A DNA stretch of 13,571 nt, from NCBI GenBank assembly GCA_044228695.1, contig JBGAUK010000096.1:1-13571 (forward strand), written 5' to 3'. Position numbers and translations under genes: made by a program. Under the pieces are notes generated by a model, which was not told the origin of the DNA, did not search any database, and worked only from the letters and a program-made list of their open reading frames with translations. This document shows positions 6,316 to 13,379 of the stretch, in pieces. Each line of letters starts with the position of its first letter. The first letter of the stretch is position 1. The stretch is from M0108 sp044228695. GTDB taxonomy: Bacteria; Pseudomonadota; Gammaproteobacteria; Chromatiales; Chromatiaceae.

Positions 6316-6679
6316 TCAGCACTCAACCTTTTGTTTTTGCTTGCAGGATAAGAACTCTTAATTGGATAATGCTCCCCAGAGGCATCCCTAATTTCCTGGG
6401 GTGCCCGCTTGCCGGGAGCAGCCTGACAGGCAGGATCGACATTCTCTCGCAGTTCTGGCGTTCAAGGAACTTCCATCTTGCCGACGGCACCCGCCACGGG
6501 TTGGGCAACGCCTTTTCTTTCCCTCCGACCACGGGCCAGGCCGCGCCGAAGTTCCGGATCGGCTCGCGCCAGTTGATTTCCGGAAATCCTCGGGGCCATG
6601 ATAGCCCCATCGTTACGGCCGGATCTCCCGGCGGTTGGCACCATGGCCTGGGTTGGTCAAGCAGAGAGGGCGCTTGTTG
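6316..6679. other. 364-bp divergent intergenic region between trpG and the DedA/PAP2 gene
   Basis: No credible gene is present on either strand. The trpG-proximal 50 bp are notably A/T-rich for this window and give an A-rich leader before trpG. A stem-loop can form from GGCATCCC (6381-6388) and GGGGTGCC (6398-6405, one G-T pair) with a 9-nt loop. Nearer the plus-strand gene there is a perfect palindrome TTTCCGGAAA (6577-6586) and a small hairpin GGGGC/GCCCC (6592-6608). Promoters for both flanking genes presumably lie here, but only a weak plus-strand candidate can be pointed to. Confidence 0.5.
6573..6602 (+). promoter_or_regulatory. Weak candidate promoter for the DedA/PAP2/LssY gene
   Basis: TTGATT (6573-6578) and CATGAT (6597-6602) are separated by 18 nt, each matching four of six sigma-70 consensus bases. 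The palindrome TTTCCGGAAA overlaps the -35 element and spacer, and a GGGGC/GCCCC hairpin brackets the -10. A transcript starting here would have a leader of about 70 nt. This is a tentative pattern match. Confidence 0.25.
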
Positions 6680-8665
6680 ATGACGGAATTTATTCAGGAG
6701 ATGCTGGCCTGGATCTCGGCTAATCCCCATTGGGCTTATCTGATCATCTTCCTGGTAGCCATGACCGAATCCCTGGCGGTGATCGGCATGTTCATACCCG
6801 GTGCCGTCATGATGGTGGGGGCCGGACCGCCCATTGCCGCCGGGGTGCTCGGCTTCTGGCCCGTGATGGCCTGGGCCGCGGGCGGGGCCATCGTGGGGGA
6901 CAGTCTCAGCTATTGGCTTGGGCATCATTACCGGGAGCGGCTGCGCCTCATCTGGCCCTTCTCCCGCTACCCTGACAGCCTGGCCCGGGGTGAGCGCTTC
7001 TTCGAACAGTACGGCGGTAAGAGCGTGGCCTTTGGCCGCTTCGTCGGGCCGGTCCGGGCGGTGATCCCGGTGGTGGCGGGCATGATGGGCATGGACACCA
7101 AGCGCTTCCTGGCCGCCAACGTCCTCTCCGCTCTCGCCTGGGCGCCGGCCTATATTGTGCCCGGCATCGTCCTGGGCGCCTCGCTGGAGCTGGCGGCGGA
7201 GGCGACGGCGCGGCTCGGCATCCTGGCCCTGGCCTTGATTCTGACCCTGTGGTTCGTCTTCTGGGGGGTGCATCGCCTCTTCCTGTTTTACAGCCCCCGC
7301 GCCGGGCGCTGGGTCCAGGCCCTGCTGAGCTGGGCGGATGTCCATCCCCGCGTCGGCGAGATCGCCCGCGCCCTGGCCGACCCCCACCACCCCGACGCCC
7401 GCGCCCTGGCCCGACTGGCCGGGCTCCTGCTGCTGGGGGCCCTGGCCTTCGCGCTCATGATGGGCCTGGCCATCGCCGAGGCCCCGGAACTGCGCCTTAA
7501 TCAGATGGTGTTGAATCTGGCCCTGAGCCTGCACACCCCCGGCGCCAATCACCTCATGATCGCCGCCAGCCGTCTGGGAGATCTGGCGGTCATCCTGCCC
7601 CTGGGGATCGCCGTCCTCGTCTGGCTGCTGGCTCGCGGCCAACGGCGGCAGGCGGGCTACTGGATCGCCGCCCTCGCCTTCGGCCTCCTGGCCCCACCCC
7701 TCCTCAAGTGGCTGCTCCAGGTGCCGCGTCCCGACATCGGCCTCGAAGGGCTGTCCAGCTGGGCCTTTCCCAGCGGCCACGTGCTCCGCGCCACCGTCAC
7801 CTACGGATTTCTGGCCGTCTGCCTGGCCGGCGCGGGCGCCATGCCCCAGTCCTGGCGCTGGCTCCCCTACGCCCTCGCGGCCATGCTGGCCACGGCGGTT
7901 GCGATCGCGCGCCTCTACCTGGGGGCGCACTGGCTCACGGACGTCGTTGGCGCCCTGGCCCTGGGCCTGGCCTGGATCGCCGCCCTCGGGCTCTCCTTCC
8001 GCCGCCACACCCGGCCGGCGCCCTCCTGGCATGGCTTGGCGGCCCTGTCGAGCACTGCCCTGGTCCTGGCCTATGGCGGGGCCAGCCTGACTTTCCATGC
8101 CACCGATCTGGCCCGTTACCAGCCGCGACAGGAGAGCATCAGCCTCTCCGAGGCCCAATGGCGGGCCCAGGCGTGGCGCGACCTCCCCCAATGGCGCGAG
8201 GACATCCAGGGCATGAATGGTCAACCCCTGAACCTGCAATACGCCGGCGATCCCCGGGTCCTGACCCAGGCCCTGGCGGCCCAGGGTTGGCGAACGGCCG
8301 ATACCCTGTCCTTCGAAAATGCCCTCCGGCTCCTGTCGCCCTCCCTGCCCCTGATGGAGCTGCCCCTCATCCCCCATGTCCATGACGGCCATCACGAGGA
8401 TCTGGGCCTGATCAAACAGGAGGGCGAGGACGGCCGCCGGGTGCTGAGGCTCTGGGCCACGCCCTACCTCATCGACGGCCGCCAGCCCCTCTGGGTCGGG
8501 AATATCACCACCCAGCAGAAGCGCATCATCCTCAACCTGCTGGCCATCCCCGCGACGGGCAAGGACACCACCGAGGCTTTGAACGCCTCCGTGCCGGACT
8601 TCGCGGCGCTGAACCCGCAACGGCCCGCGGCGGAGGGTCCCTGGCTGTTGGAGGGGATGGATTGA
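6680..8665 (+). CDS. DedA / PAP2 phosphatase / LssY C-terminal fusion membrane protein
   Basis: This 661-residue inner-membrane protein has three parts. Residues 1-205 form a DedA (SNARE-associated, VTT) domain, with VAMTESLAVIGMFIPG (26-41) and GRFVGPVRAVIPVVAGMMGM (119-138). Residues 245-440 form a polytopic PAP2 lipid phosphatase domain with all three signature motifs: K343-x6-R350-P351, PSGH (364-367), and AR(410-411)...H417...D421, where the usual Ser is Ala. Residues from about 475 resemble the soluble LssY C-terminal domain, with WATPYLIDGRQPLWVGNIT (592-610). DedA proteins act in lipid scrambling or undecaprenyl-phosphate recycling, and PAP2 enzymes dephosphorylate lipid phosphates, so a lipid-carrier role is plausible but not proven. 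The ATG at 6680 has GAGAGGG 9 nt upstream; the frame stays open to a TTG at 6635. It is transcribed away from trpG and converges on the thioredoxin-like gene. Confidence 0.92.
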   Translation: MTEFIQEMLAWISANPHWAYLIIFLVAMTESLAVIGMFIPGAVMMVGAGPPIAAGVLGFWPVMAWAAGGAIVGDSLSYWLGHHYRERLRLIWPFSRYPDSLARGERFFEQYGGKSVAFGRFVGPVRAVIPVVAGMMGMDTKRFLAANVLSALAWAPAYIVPGIVLGASLELAAEATARLGILALALILTLWFVFWGVHRLFLFYSPRAGRWVQALLSWADVHPRVGEIARALADPHHPDARALARLAGLLLLGALAFALMMGLAIAEAPELRLNQMVLNLALSLHTPGANHLMIAASRLGDLAVILPLGIAVLVWLLARGQRRQAGYWIAALAFGLLAPPLLKWLLQVPRPDIGLEGLSSWAFPSGHVLRATVTYGFLAVCLAGAGAMPQSWRWLPYALAAMLATAVAIARLYLGAHWLTDVVGALALGLAWIAALGLSFRRHTRPAPSWHGLAALSSTALVLAYGGASLTFHATDLARYQPRQESISLSEAQWRAQAWRDLPQWREDIQGMNGQPLNLQYAGDPRVLTQALAAQGWRTADTLSFENALRLLSPSLPLMELPLIPHVHDGHHEDLGLIKQEGEDGRRVLRLWATPYLIDGRQPLWVGNITTQQKRIILNLLAIPATGKDTTEALNASVPDFAALNPQRPAAEGPWLLEGMD

Positions 8666-8793
8666 CGCGAAGCCGGGACCGGAGCGCGCACGACTCCCGG
8701 GCGGACCAGGGGCAGGGGCATGGCGGCAGCTAAGGCGTGGCAGGCGCGCTGGCGGACGGGCGATCAGGCAACAAGGGCCAGGATAGCCCCGCG

Positions 8794-9348
8794 TTACCGG
8801 CGAGGAGCCTCCTCACCTTTGGCCGCCCAGAGCCTCAACCTGAGCCCCGGCTCGGTGCTCAGGCCGACGGTGGCGGAGGCGATCCGACCCTCGGGGTCGA
8901 TCACGAAACTCGCCGGCACTCCGCTCACGCCCCAGCGGCGGGCGATACTCCCCTCGGGATCTGGCACCACCGGAAAATCCAGGTCCGCTGCCTCCAGGTA
9001 GGACAAAATCTCTCCCGCCTCCCCGGATTGGAGGGCGACGGTCAGTACCCGATAATCCCGGGCAATGGCATCGACAAAGCCGTCCATGGCGCGACAGACC
9101 GGACACCAGCTCGCCCAAAAGTGCACCAGGACCGGCTCGCCACCTAAATCCCGCAGATCCACCCAGGTCCCGGTCAGATCGAGGCCTGCGAGGGGTGGCG
9201 CCTCCCCCTTCGCTAGGGGTCGGGCCTGCCACCACTGCACCCCACCCAGGATCAGGATCGCCAGGCCGATATTGACCAGCCAAGGGCGCCACCGCGCGCG
9301 ACGCGGGGAGCCGGCCCTGGCTTGGCCTCCGGGTTCAGTGGTCGGCAT
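8794..9348 (-). CDS. Membrane-anchored thiol-disulfide oxidoreductase (ScsD/TlpA-like)
   Basis: The 184-residue protein has a positively charged N-terminus (RRARWRPW), one membrane anchor at about 23-39, and a periplasmic thioredoxin fold. The active site is C82PVC85 in HFWASWCPVCRAMDG, and the cis-proline is P145 in SGVPASFVI. The stretch KGEAPPLAGLDLTG before the domain and the CPVC centre resemble ScsD-type protein disulfide oxidoreductases (suppressor of copper sensitivity family); TlpA/ResA proteins are the nearest alternative. I chose the ATG at 9348, which overlaps the 3' end of mpl by 14 bp. An ATG-like start at 9393 would only add residues unlike the family. It is the last gene of the five-gene minus-strand cluster, where it could reduce or oxidise exported thiol proteins. 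The substrate cannot be told from sequence. Confidence 0.88.
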   Translation of the reverse strand: MPTTEPGGQARAGSPRRARWRPWLVNIGLAILILGGVQWWQARPLAKGEAPPLAGLDLTGTWVDLRDLGGEPVLVHFWASWCPVCRAMDGFVDAIARDYRVLTVALQSGEAGEILSYLEAADLDFPVVPDPEGSIARRWGVSGVPASFVIDPEGRIASATVGLSTEPGLRLRLWAAKGEEAPRR

Positions 9349-10705
9349 CGAGGGTCGCCAGCAGGCGCTCGTGAATGCCCTGGAAGCCGCCATTGCTCAT
9401 GACCAGCACCTGGTCCCCGGCCCGGCCCTGGAGGGCGATGGCGGCGACGATGTCCTCGATCCGGGTGTAAATCGCCGCCCGTGGCCCGAGGGGGGCAAAG
9501 ACAGAACCGGCATCCCAGCCGAGATCGGGCGGGGCGAAGACAAAGACCTGGTCCGCGGCCGCCAGCGAGGCGGCCAGGGTGGCGTTGTGGACGCCCAGGC
9601 GCATGGTGTTGGAGCGGGGTTCCAGGACAGCCAGGATGCGCCCCCCCACGCCTCCCGCCTCGGCGTGGCGGCGCAGGCCCTCCAGGGTGGTGGCGATGGC
9701 GGTGGGGTGATGGGCAAAGTCGTCATAAACGGGGATGCCCCGGGCCACGCCGCGCAGCTCCATGCGCCGCTTGACGCCCTGGAAGCGGTTCAGAGCCTCC
9801 AGCCCCAGGGCCAGGGGCACCCCGGCATGGTGGGCGGCGGCCAGGACGGCCAGGGCGTTGGCGACATTGTGATGGCCGGTCTGACTCCAGCTCACCTCGC
9901 CCATGTCGCGCCCCTGGTGATGCACCCTGAACCGCGAGCCATCTGGCGCCAGCAAGGTCGCCGACCAGTCGCCGCCCGCCCCCACCGTCTCCCGCGGGGT
10001 CCAGCAGCCCCTGGCCAGGACCTGGTCCAGGGCCCCCTCCCCTTGGGGGTGGATGATGAGACCGCTGCCCGGCACGATGCGCACCAGGTGGTGGAACTGG
10101 CGCTGGATCATGGCCAGGTCGTCGAAGATGTCGGCGTGGTCGAATTCCAGATTATTGAGGATGAGGGTCCGCGGCAGGTAGTGGACGAACTTAGAACGCT
10201 TGTCGAAAAAGGAGGTGTCATACTCGTCCGCCTCCACCACGAAGAAGGGGGCCGCGCCCAGGCGGGCGGAGATGCCGAAATCCCGGGGCACGCCGCCAAT
10301 CAGAAAGCCCGGGTTGAGCCCAGCGTAGTCCAGCACCCAGGCTAACATGCTGGAGACCGTGGTCTTGCCGTGGGTCCCGGCCACCGCCAGGACCCAGCGG
10401 TCCCGCAGCAGATTCACCTTGAGCCATTCCGGCCCCGAGACATAGGGCAGGCCCCGGTCGAGCAGAGCCTCGACCACCGGCAGGCCGCGCTTCATGGCAT
10501 TGCCCACCACCACCAGATCCGGCGCGGGGTCGAGCTGACTGGCGGCGTAACCCTCCATGAGACCAATGCCCGCCGCCGCCAGTTGGGTGCTCATGGGGGG
10601 ATAGACGTTGGCGTCGGAGCCGGTGACGCGATGGCCGAGGGCGCGGGCCAGGAGGGCGATGCCGCCCATGAAGGTGCCGCAGATACCGAGGATGTGCAGA
10701 TGCAT
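9335..10705 (-). CDS. mpl: UDP-N-acetylmuramate:L-alanyl-gamma-D-glutamyl-meso-diaminopimelate ligase
   Basis: Mpl reattaches the recycled murein tripeptide to UDP-N-acetylmuramate in the cytoplasm, saving the stepwise MurC/D/E reactions. The 456-residue protein starts MHLHILGICGTFMGGIALLA, the Mpl version of the nucleotide-binding N-terminus (MurC has a different pattern here). It has the P-loop AGTHGKTT (109-116), VEADEYDTSFFD (157-168, metal and substrate site), NNLEFDHADIFD (184-195), SQTGHHNVANALA (274-286), DDFAHHPTAI (328-337), EPRSNTMR (362-369) and MSNGGFQGIH (436-445). The length is normal. The ATG at 10705 follows the stop of the upstream membrane-protein gene with one base between them, indicating translational coupling. 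Its 3' end overlaps the ScsD-like gene. Confidence 0.97.
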   Translation of the reverse strand: MHLHILGICGTFMGGIALLARALGHRVTGSDANVYPPMSTQLAAAGIGLMEGYAASQLDPAPDLVVVGNAMKRGLPVVEALLDRGLPYVSGPEWLKVNLLRDRWVLAVAGTHGKTTVSSMLAWVLDYAGLNPGFLIGGVPRDFGISARLGAAPFFVVEADEYDTSFFDKRSKFVHYLPRTLILNNLEFDHADIFDDLAMIQRQFHHLVRIVPGSGLIIHPQGEGALDQVLARGCWTPRETVGAGGDWSATLLAPDGSRFRVHHQGRDMGEVSWSQTGHHNVANALAVLAAAHHAGVPLALGLEALNRFQGVKRRMELRGVARGIPVYDDFAHHPTAIATTLEGLRRHAEAGGVGGRILAVLEPRSNTMRLGVHNATLAASLAAADQVFVFAPPDLGWDAGSVFAPLGPRAAIYTRIEDIVAAIALQGRAGDQVLVMSNGGFQGIHERLLATLDADH

Positions 10706-10706
10706 G

Positions 10707-11219
10707 TCAGGAACCGGGAAAAAGGCTGTTGACGAGGGCCGAGGCCAGGAGGTTGTAGGCCACCGCGATCAGGACGCCCTGACCGAGGCGCAGATCGAAG
10801 CCGTGGCGCAGGATATGGCCCGTCACCAGCAGGCTCCAGAAGAGGAGGACCAGGAGCGGCAGCCCCGCCAGCGAGGTCTCCCCCCGGGATTCGGCACCCG
10901 CCACCAGGCCCAGGGGCGCCAGGGCGAAAAGGCCCAGCAGGGCGCCGGCGCCAAAGAGGGCGGTGGCGACCTGCAGGAAGCGGGGCCGGCGGTTCGTGAG
11001 CCCCAGGGCCAGCCACAGCAGACCCAGGGTCAGAAGGGCATCCGCCAGCCCCTGGCCCAGGGCGATGGGGGCCGTCAGGCCCGCCGCCAGGCCCACCAGC
11101 AGGGCGCTGACCAGATGCAACACGAGCACCAGGCCCAGTAGGGCGCTGGCGCCTGGCAAGTCCTGGGGGCCCCGGCGCAAGAGGCAGAGTTCCACGAAAA
11201 ACCGGATCAGGGTGCTCAT
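10707..11219 (-). CDS. Five-helix integral membrane protein of unknown function
   Basis: This 170-residue hydrophobic protein has about five predicted membrane helices, at roughly 24-46, 58-76, 84-106, 117-137 and 147-165. A short N-terminal segment (FFVELCLLRRGPQDLPGA, 7-24) may lie on the membrane surface. It has no enzyme motif or cysteine pair that I recognise. The overall look is similar to YIP1-type or small DUF membrane proteins, and I recall a LRRGPQDLP-like N-terminal motif in hypothetical proteins of other gammaproteobacteria, but I cannot name a family. The ATG at 11219 has GGAG about 10 nt upstream. The gene is tightly packed, 22 bp after lnt and 1 bp before mpl, so it is very probably a real co-expressed gene. 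The link to Lnt and Mpl suggests an envelope role; this is inference from context only. Confidence 0.8.
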   Translation of the reverse strand: MSTLIRFFVELCLLRRGPQDLPGASALLGLVLVLHLVSALLVGLAAGLTAPIALGQGLADALLTLGLLWLALGLTNRRPRFLQVATALFGAGALLGLFALAPLGLVAGAESRGETSLAGLPLLVLLFWSLLVTGHILRHGFDLRLGQGVLIAVAYNLLASALVNSLFPGS

Positions 11220-11241
11220 GTCGTCAGTCTCCGCCAGGTGA

Positions 11242-12822
11242 TCAAGGCCGGCGCCTCGCCGATAACCGCCGGATCAGGGCCAACACCAGCATGACCCAGG
11301 CCAGGCCGATGGCCAGGCCATTGCCCAGGCGGGCGAAGGGGGTGAGCCCGGCGCGGGGCTGGATCTCGGCGTTGAAGAGGCCCCGCTCGAAGGCGGGCAC
11401 CCGCCCTTGGACCTGACCCCGGTGATCAATGATTGCGGAGATGCCGGTGTTGGTGGCGCGCAGCAAGGGTCGGCCATTCTCCAGGGCGCGCATGCGGGCG
11501 ATGCCCAGATGCTGATGGGGCGCCAGGGAGTCGCCAAACCAGGCGTCGTTGCTGACGTTGATCAGGTAGGCTGCGTCTGGCAGGGCCTGGACCACCTCGG
11601 CGGCGAAGGCATCCTCGTAGCAGATGGAGACCCCGACGCGATGGGGACCGACCTGGAGCAGAGGCCGCTCGGCCGCGCCAGAACTGAAGTCCGACATGGG
11701 TACCTGGAAGGCCTTGGCAAGGGGCCCCAGGAGGGAGCGCAGGGGCATGAACTCGCCGAAGGGGACCAGGTGGCGTTTGTGGTAGAGGTCCTCCTCGCCC
11801 TTGCCCAGGCTGATAAGGCTGTTGTAGTAGGTCTGGTGCTCGTGATCCAGCACCGGCAGGCCAATGACGAGCTGGGCGCCCTCCTGGCGCGCCTCCGCGG
11901 CCAGGGGCTCCAGCAGGGGCTGGCGCACCCGGTCGAGAAATTCCGGGATGGCCGTCTCCGGCCAGACGATGACATCGTTACCGAAGGCCTCGCGGGTCAA
12001 TTCCACATAGGCGCGCAGGGTGGGAAAAAGAGACTCCTGGTTCCACTTGAGGGACTGGGAAATATTGGCCTGAAGCACGGCGGCGCGGAGGGGCGCGCCC
12101 GCGGGCTGGGTCCACTCCAGTCGCCCCAGCCCCAGACCGGCTAGCCAGAGGAGGGTGAGGGCGAGGGCGGCAACCAGGCGGGCGCGGCCCCGCCCAGCGA
12201 CCAGGCCCCAGAGCAGCACCGCGGAAAGGGCGATCAGCAAGCTGACCCCATAAACCCCCAGGACCGGGACAAAACCCGCCAGGGGGCCATCCACCTGGGT
12301 GTCGCCGGCATTGAGCCAGGGAAAGCCGGTCAGGAACCAGCCCCGCAGCCACTCCAGCAGGACCCAGAGGGCGGGAAAGGCCAGGAGGGGACCGGCCCAG
12401 TCGTGGGTTGCGGGTCGCGAGGCGGCCGGGTCCTCGGTGTGGGCCGGGCGCGGAGGGCATAGCCAGGCGGTGAGGGCACCGAGGAGGCCATGATAGAGGG
12501 CCATGGCCAGGATGAAGAGCAGGGTCAGGGCATGGGCCAGCCAGGTCCCCATGTTGCCAAACTCGTCCAGGCTGATGCGGATCCAGAAGACGCCCACCCC
12601 CAGCAGGCCGATACCAAAGGCCCAGCCGATGAGCAGGCCCTCCCGGGGCCGCCGGCCCACCAGCAGGCCTAGCAGCACCGCCAGTGCCACCACCAGCGCA
12701 GGGGCCAGGCCAAAGGGCGGGAAGGCCAGTACCGCCAGGGCGCCGCCCGCCGCCGCCAGGAGGGCCGCCAGCGGGGTGCGGAGCCGAAGGGGGCTGGGGA
12801 CCGCAAGCAGGGCGGTCCTCAA
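11242..12822 (-). CDS. lnt: Apolipoprotein N-acyltransferase
   Basis: Lnt adds the third acyl chain to the N-terminal cysteine of lipoproteins, the last step of lipoprotein maturation in the inner membrane. The 526-residue protein has an N-terminal multi-helix region (about 15-230), including FGIGLLGVGVFWIRISL, and a C-terminal nitrilase domain (about 245-490). The catalytic triad is E289 (VWPETAIPE), K349 (YHKRHLVPFGE) and C401 (SICYEDAF). The Lys-Cys spacing of 52 equals that of E. coli. Other conserved motifs are GFPWLNAG (166-173) and NVSNDAWFG (422-430). The first codon is TTG at 12822, whose TTGA overlaps the TGA stop of msrB by 4 bp; a GGGGA lies about 9 nt upstream. No in-frame ATG or GTG is seen near the N-terminus, so this coupled rare start is favoured. 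A small membrane-protein gene follows after 22 bp. Confidence 0.95.
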   Translation of the reverse strand: MRTALLAVPSPLRLRTPLAALLAAAGGALAVLAFPPFGLAPALVVALAVLLGLLVGRRPREGLLIGWAFGIGLLGVGVFWIRISLDEFGNMGTWLAHALTLLFILAMALYHGLLGALTAWLCPPRPAHTEDPAASRPATHDWAGPLLAFPALWVLLEWLRGWFLTGFPWLNAGDTQVDGPLAGFVPVLGVYGVSLLIALSAVLLWGLVAGRGRARLVAALALTLLWLAGLGLGRLEWTQPAGAPLRAAVLQANISQSLKWNQESLFPTLRAYVELTREAFGNDVIVWPETAIPEFLDRVRQPLLEPLAAEARQEGAQLVIGLPVLDHEHQTYYNSLISLGKGEEDLYHKRHLVPFGEFMPLRSLLGPLAKAFQVPMSDFSSGAAERPLLQVGPHRVGVSICYEDAFAAEVVQALPDAAYLINVSNDAWFGDSLAPHQHLGIARMRALENGRPLLRATNTGISAIIDHRGQVQGRVPAFERGLFNAEIQPRAGLTPFARLGNGLAIGLAWVMLVLALIRRLSARRRP

Positions 12823-13250
12823 GACCGGTTTCCCCGGGGGTCATCGGCCTGATCGCTGGCCGGCTCGAAGTCGAGGGAGGCGGAATTGATACAGTAACGC
12901 AGACCCGTGGGCTTTGGCCCGTCCTCGAAGACATGGCCCAGGTGCGAGCCACAGCGGTCGCAATGGACCTCGACCCGCGCCATGCCCAGGCTCATATCCC
13001 GCTCGCTGGCCACCGGGGCGCTGGCCAGGGGCTGCCAAAAGCTGGGCCAGCCACTGCCAGAGTCGTATTTATGCCGGGCGTCGAACAGGGCGGCACCACA
13101 GCCGGCACAGTGGTAGATGCCGCCGGCCTTGTTGGCGTAATGCTGGCCGGTAAAGGCCCGCTCGGTGCCCTTTTCGCGGCAGATCCGATATTGGTCCGGG
13201 CTCAAGCGGGCCCGCCATTCCTCGTCCGTCCTGTCGATTTTATCGCTCAT
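12819..13250 (-). CDS. msrB: Peptide-methionine (R)-S-oxide reductase MsrB
   Basis: MsrB reduces the R epimer of methionine sulfoxide in proteins, normally recycled by thioredoxin. The 143-residue protein has the zinc pairs C48-x2-C51 (HCAGC) and C97-x2-C100 (HCDRC), the fold motif SGSGWPSFW (64-72), GHVFEDGP (105-112) and the nucleophile C120 in GLRYCINSASLDF. The resolving cysteine found in E. coli-type enzymes (SGCGWPSF) is Ser66 here, and a different cysteine, C24 in YRICREKGTE, is available instead. No signal peptide is visible, so it is probably cytoplasmic. The ATG at 13250 begins MSDKIDRTDEEW, typical for the family; the frame stays open to 13319 but the extra residues look unrelated. 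It is the first gene of the five-gene cluster and is divergent from an SCO-family gene. Confidence 0.95.
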   Translation of the reverse strand: MSDKIDRTDEEWRARLSPDQYRICREKGTERAFTGQHYANKAGGIYHCAGCGAALFDARHKYDSGSGWPSFWQPLASAPVASERDMSLGMARVEVHCDRCGSHLGHVFEDGPKPTGLRYCINSASLDFEPASDQADDPRGNRS

Positions 13251-13304
13251 CGTCAACCCCGATCGTGGCCAGGCGCCTGACCGACGCCAATTTAGGTTAG
13301 TATT

Positions 13305-13319
13305 TTGCCAGCTTGGCAA
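13305..13319. promoter_or_regulatory. Perfect inverted repeat in the msrB / SCO divergent promoter region
   Basis: TTGCCA (13305-13310) and TGGCAA (13314-13319) form a perfect 6-bp inverted repeat with a 3-nt centre, in the 129-bp gap between msrB and the SCO-family gene. A possible plus-strand -10 (TAGTAT, 13298-13303) lies immediately to its left, and the repeat's right arm reads TTGCCA on the minus strand, close to a -35 hexamer for msrB. It could be an operator shared by both genes, or a chance palindrome. Confidence 0.3.
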
Positions 13320-13379
13320 CCGCCAGTCCCGATTCCGTCCATCCCCTGCCCATCACCCTCAGGATGCACCCCGCTCACC

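Noticed and set aside
6316..6420. A trp attenuator or leader peptide upstream of trpG
   Set aside because: There is a hairpin and an A/T-rich stretch, but no small frame with tandem Trp codons and no hairpin followed by a T-run in the trpG direction.
6316..6679. A degraded transposase or trpE remnant in the large intergenic region
   Set aside because: Short frames on both strands were read and none showed a recognisable transposase or TrpE motif.
6323..8620. A 765-residue open frame on the minus strand, antisense to the DedA/PAP2/LssY gene
   Set aside because: It is rich in Gly, Gln, Asp, Glu, His and Pro with no domain. This is the typical shadow frame of a GC-rich gene for a hydrophobic protein; the plus-strand frame has clear family motifs.
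8666..8793. A terminator between the convergent DedA/PAP2 and ScsD-like genes
   Set aside because: Only a 6-bp CCGGGA/TCCCGG pairing with a 16-nt loop and no T-run was found; too weak to call.
9065..10345. A 426-residue plus-strand open frame opposite mpl
   Set aside because: Shadow of mpl caused by third-position GC bias; Gly/Gln/His-rich with no domain.
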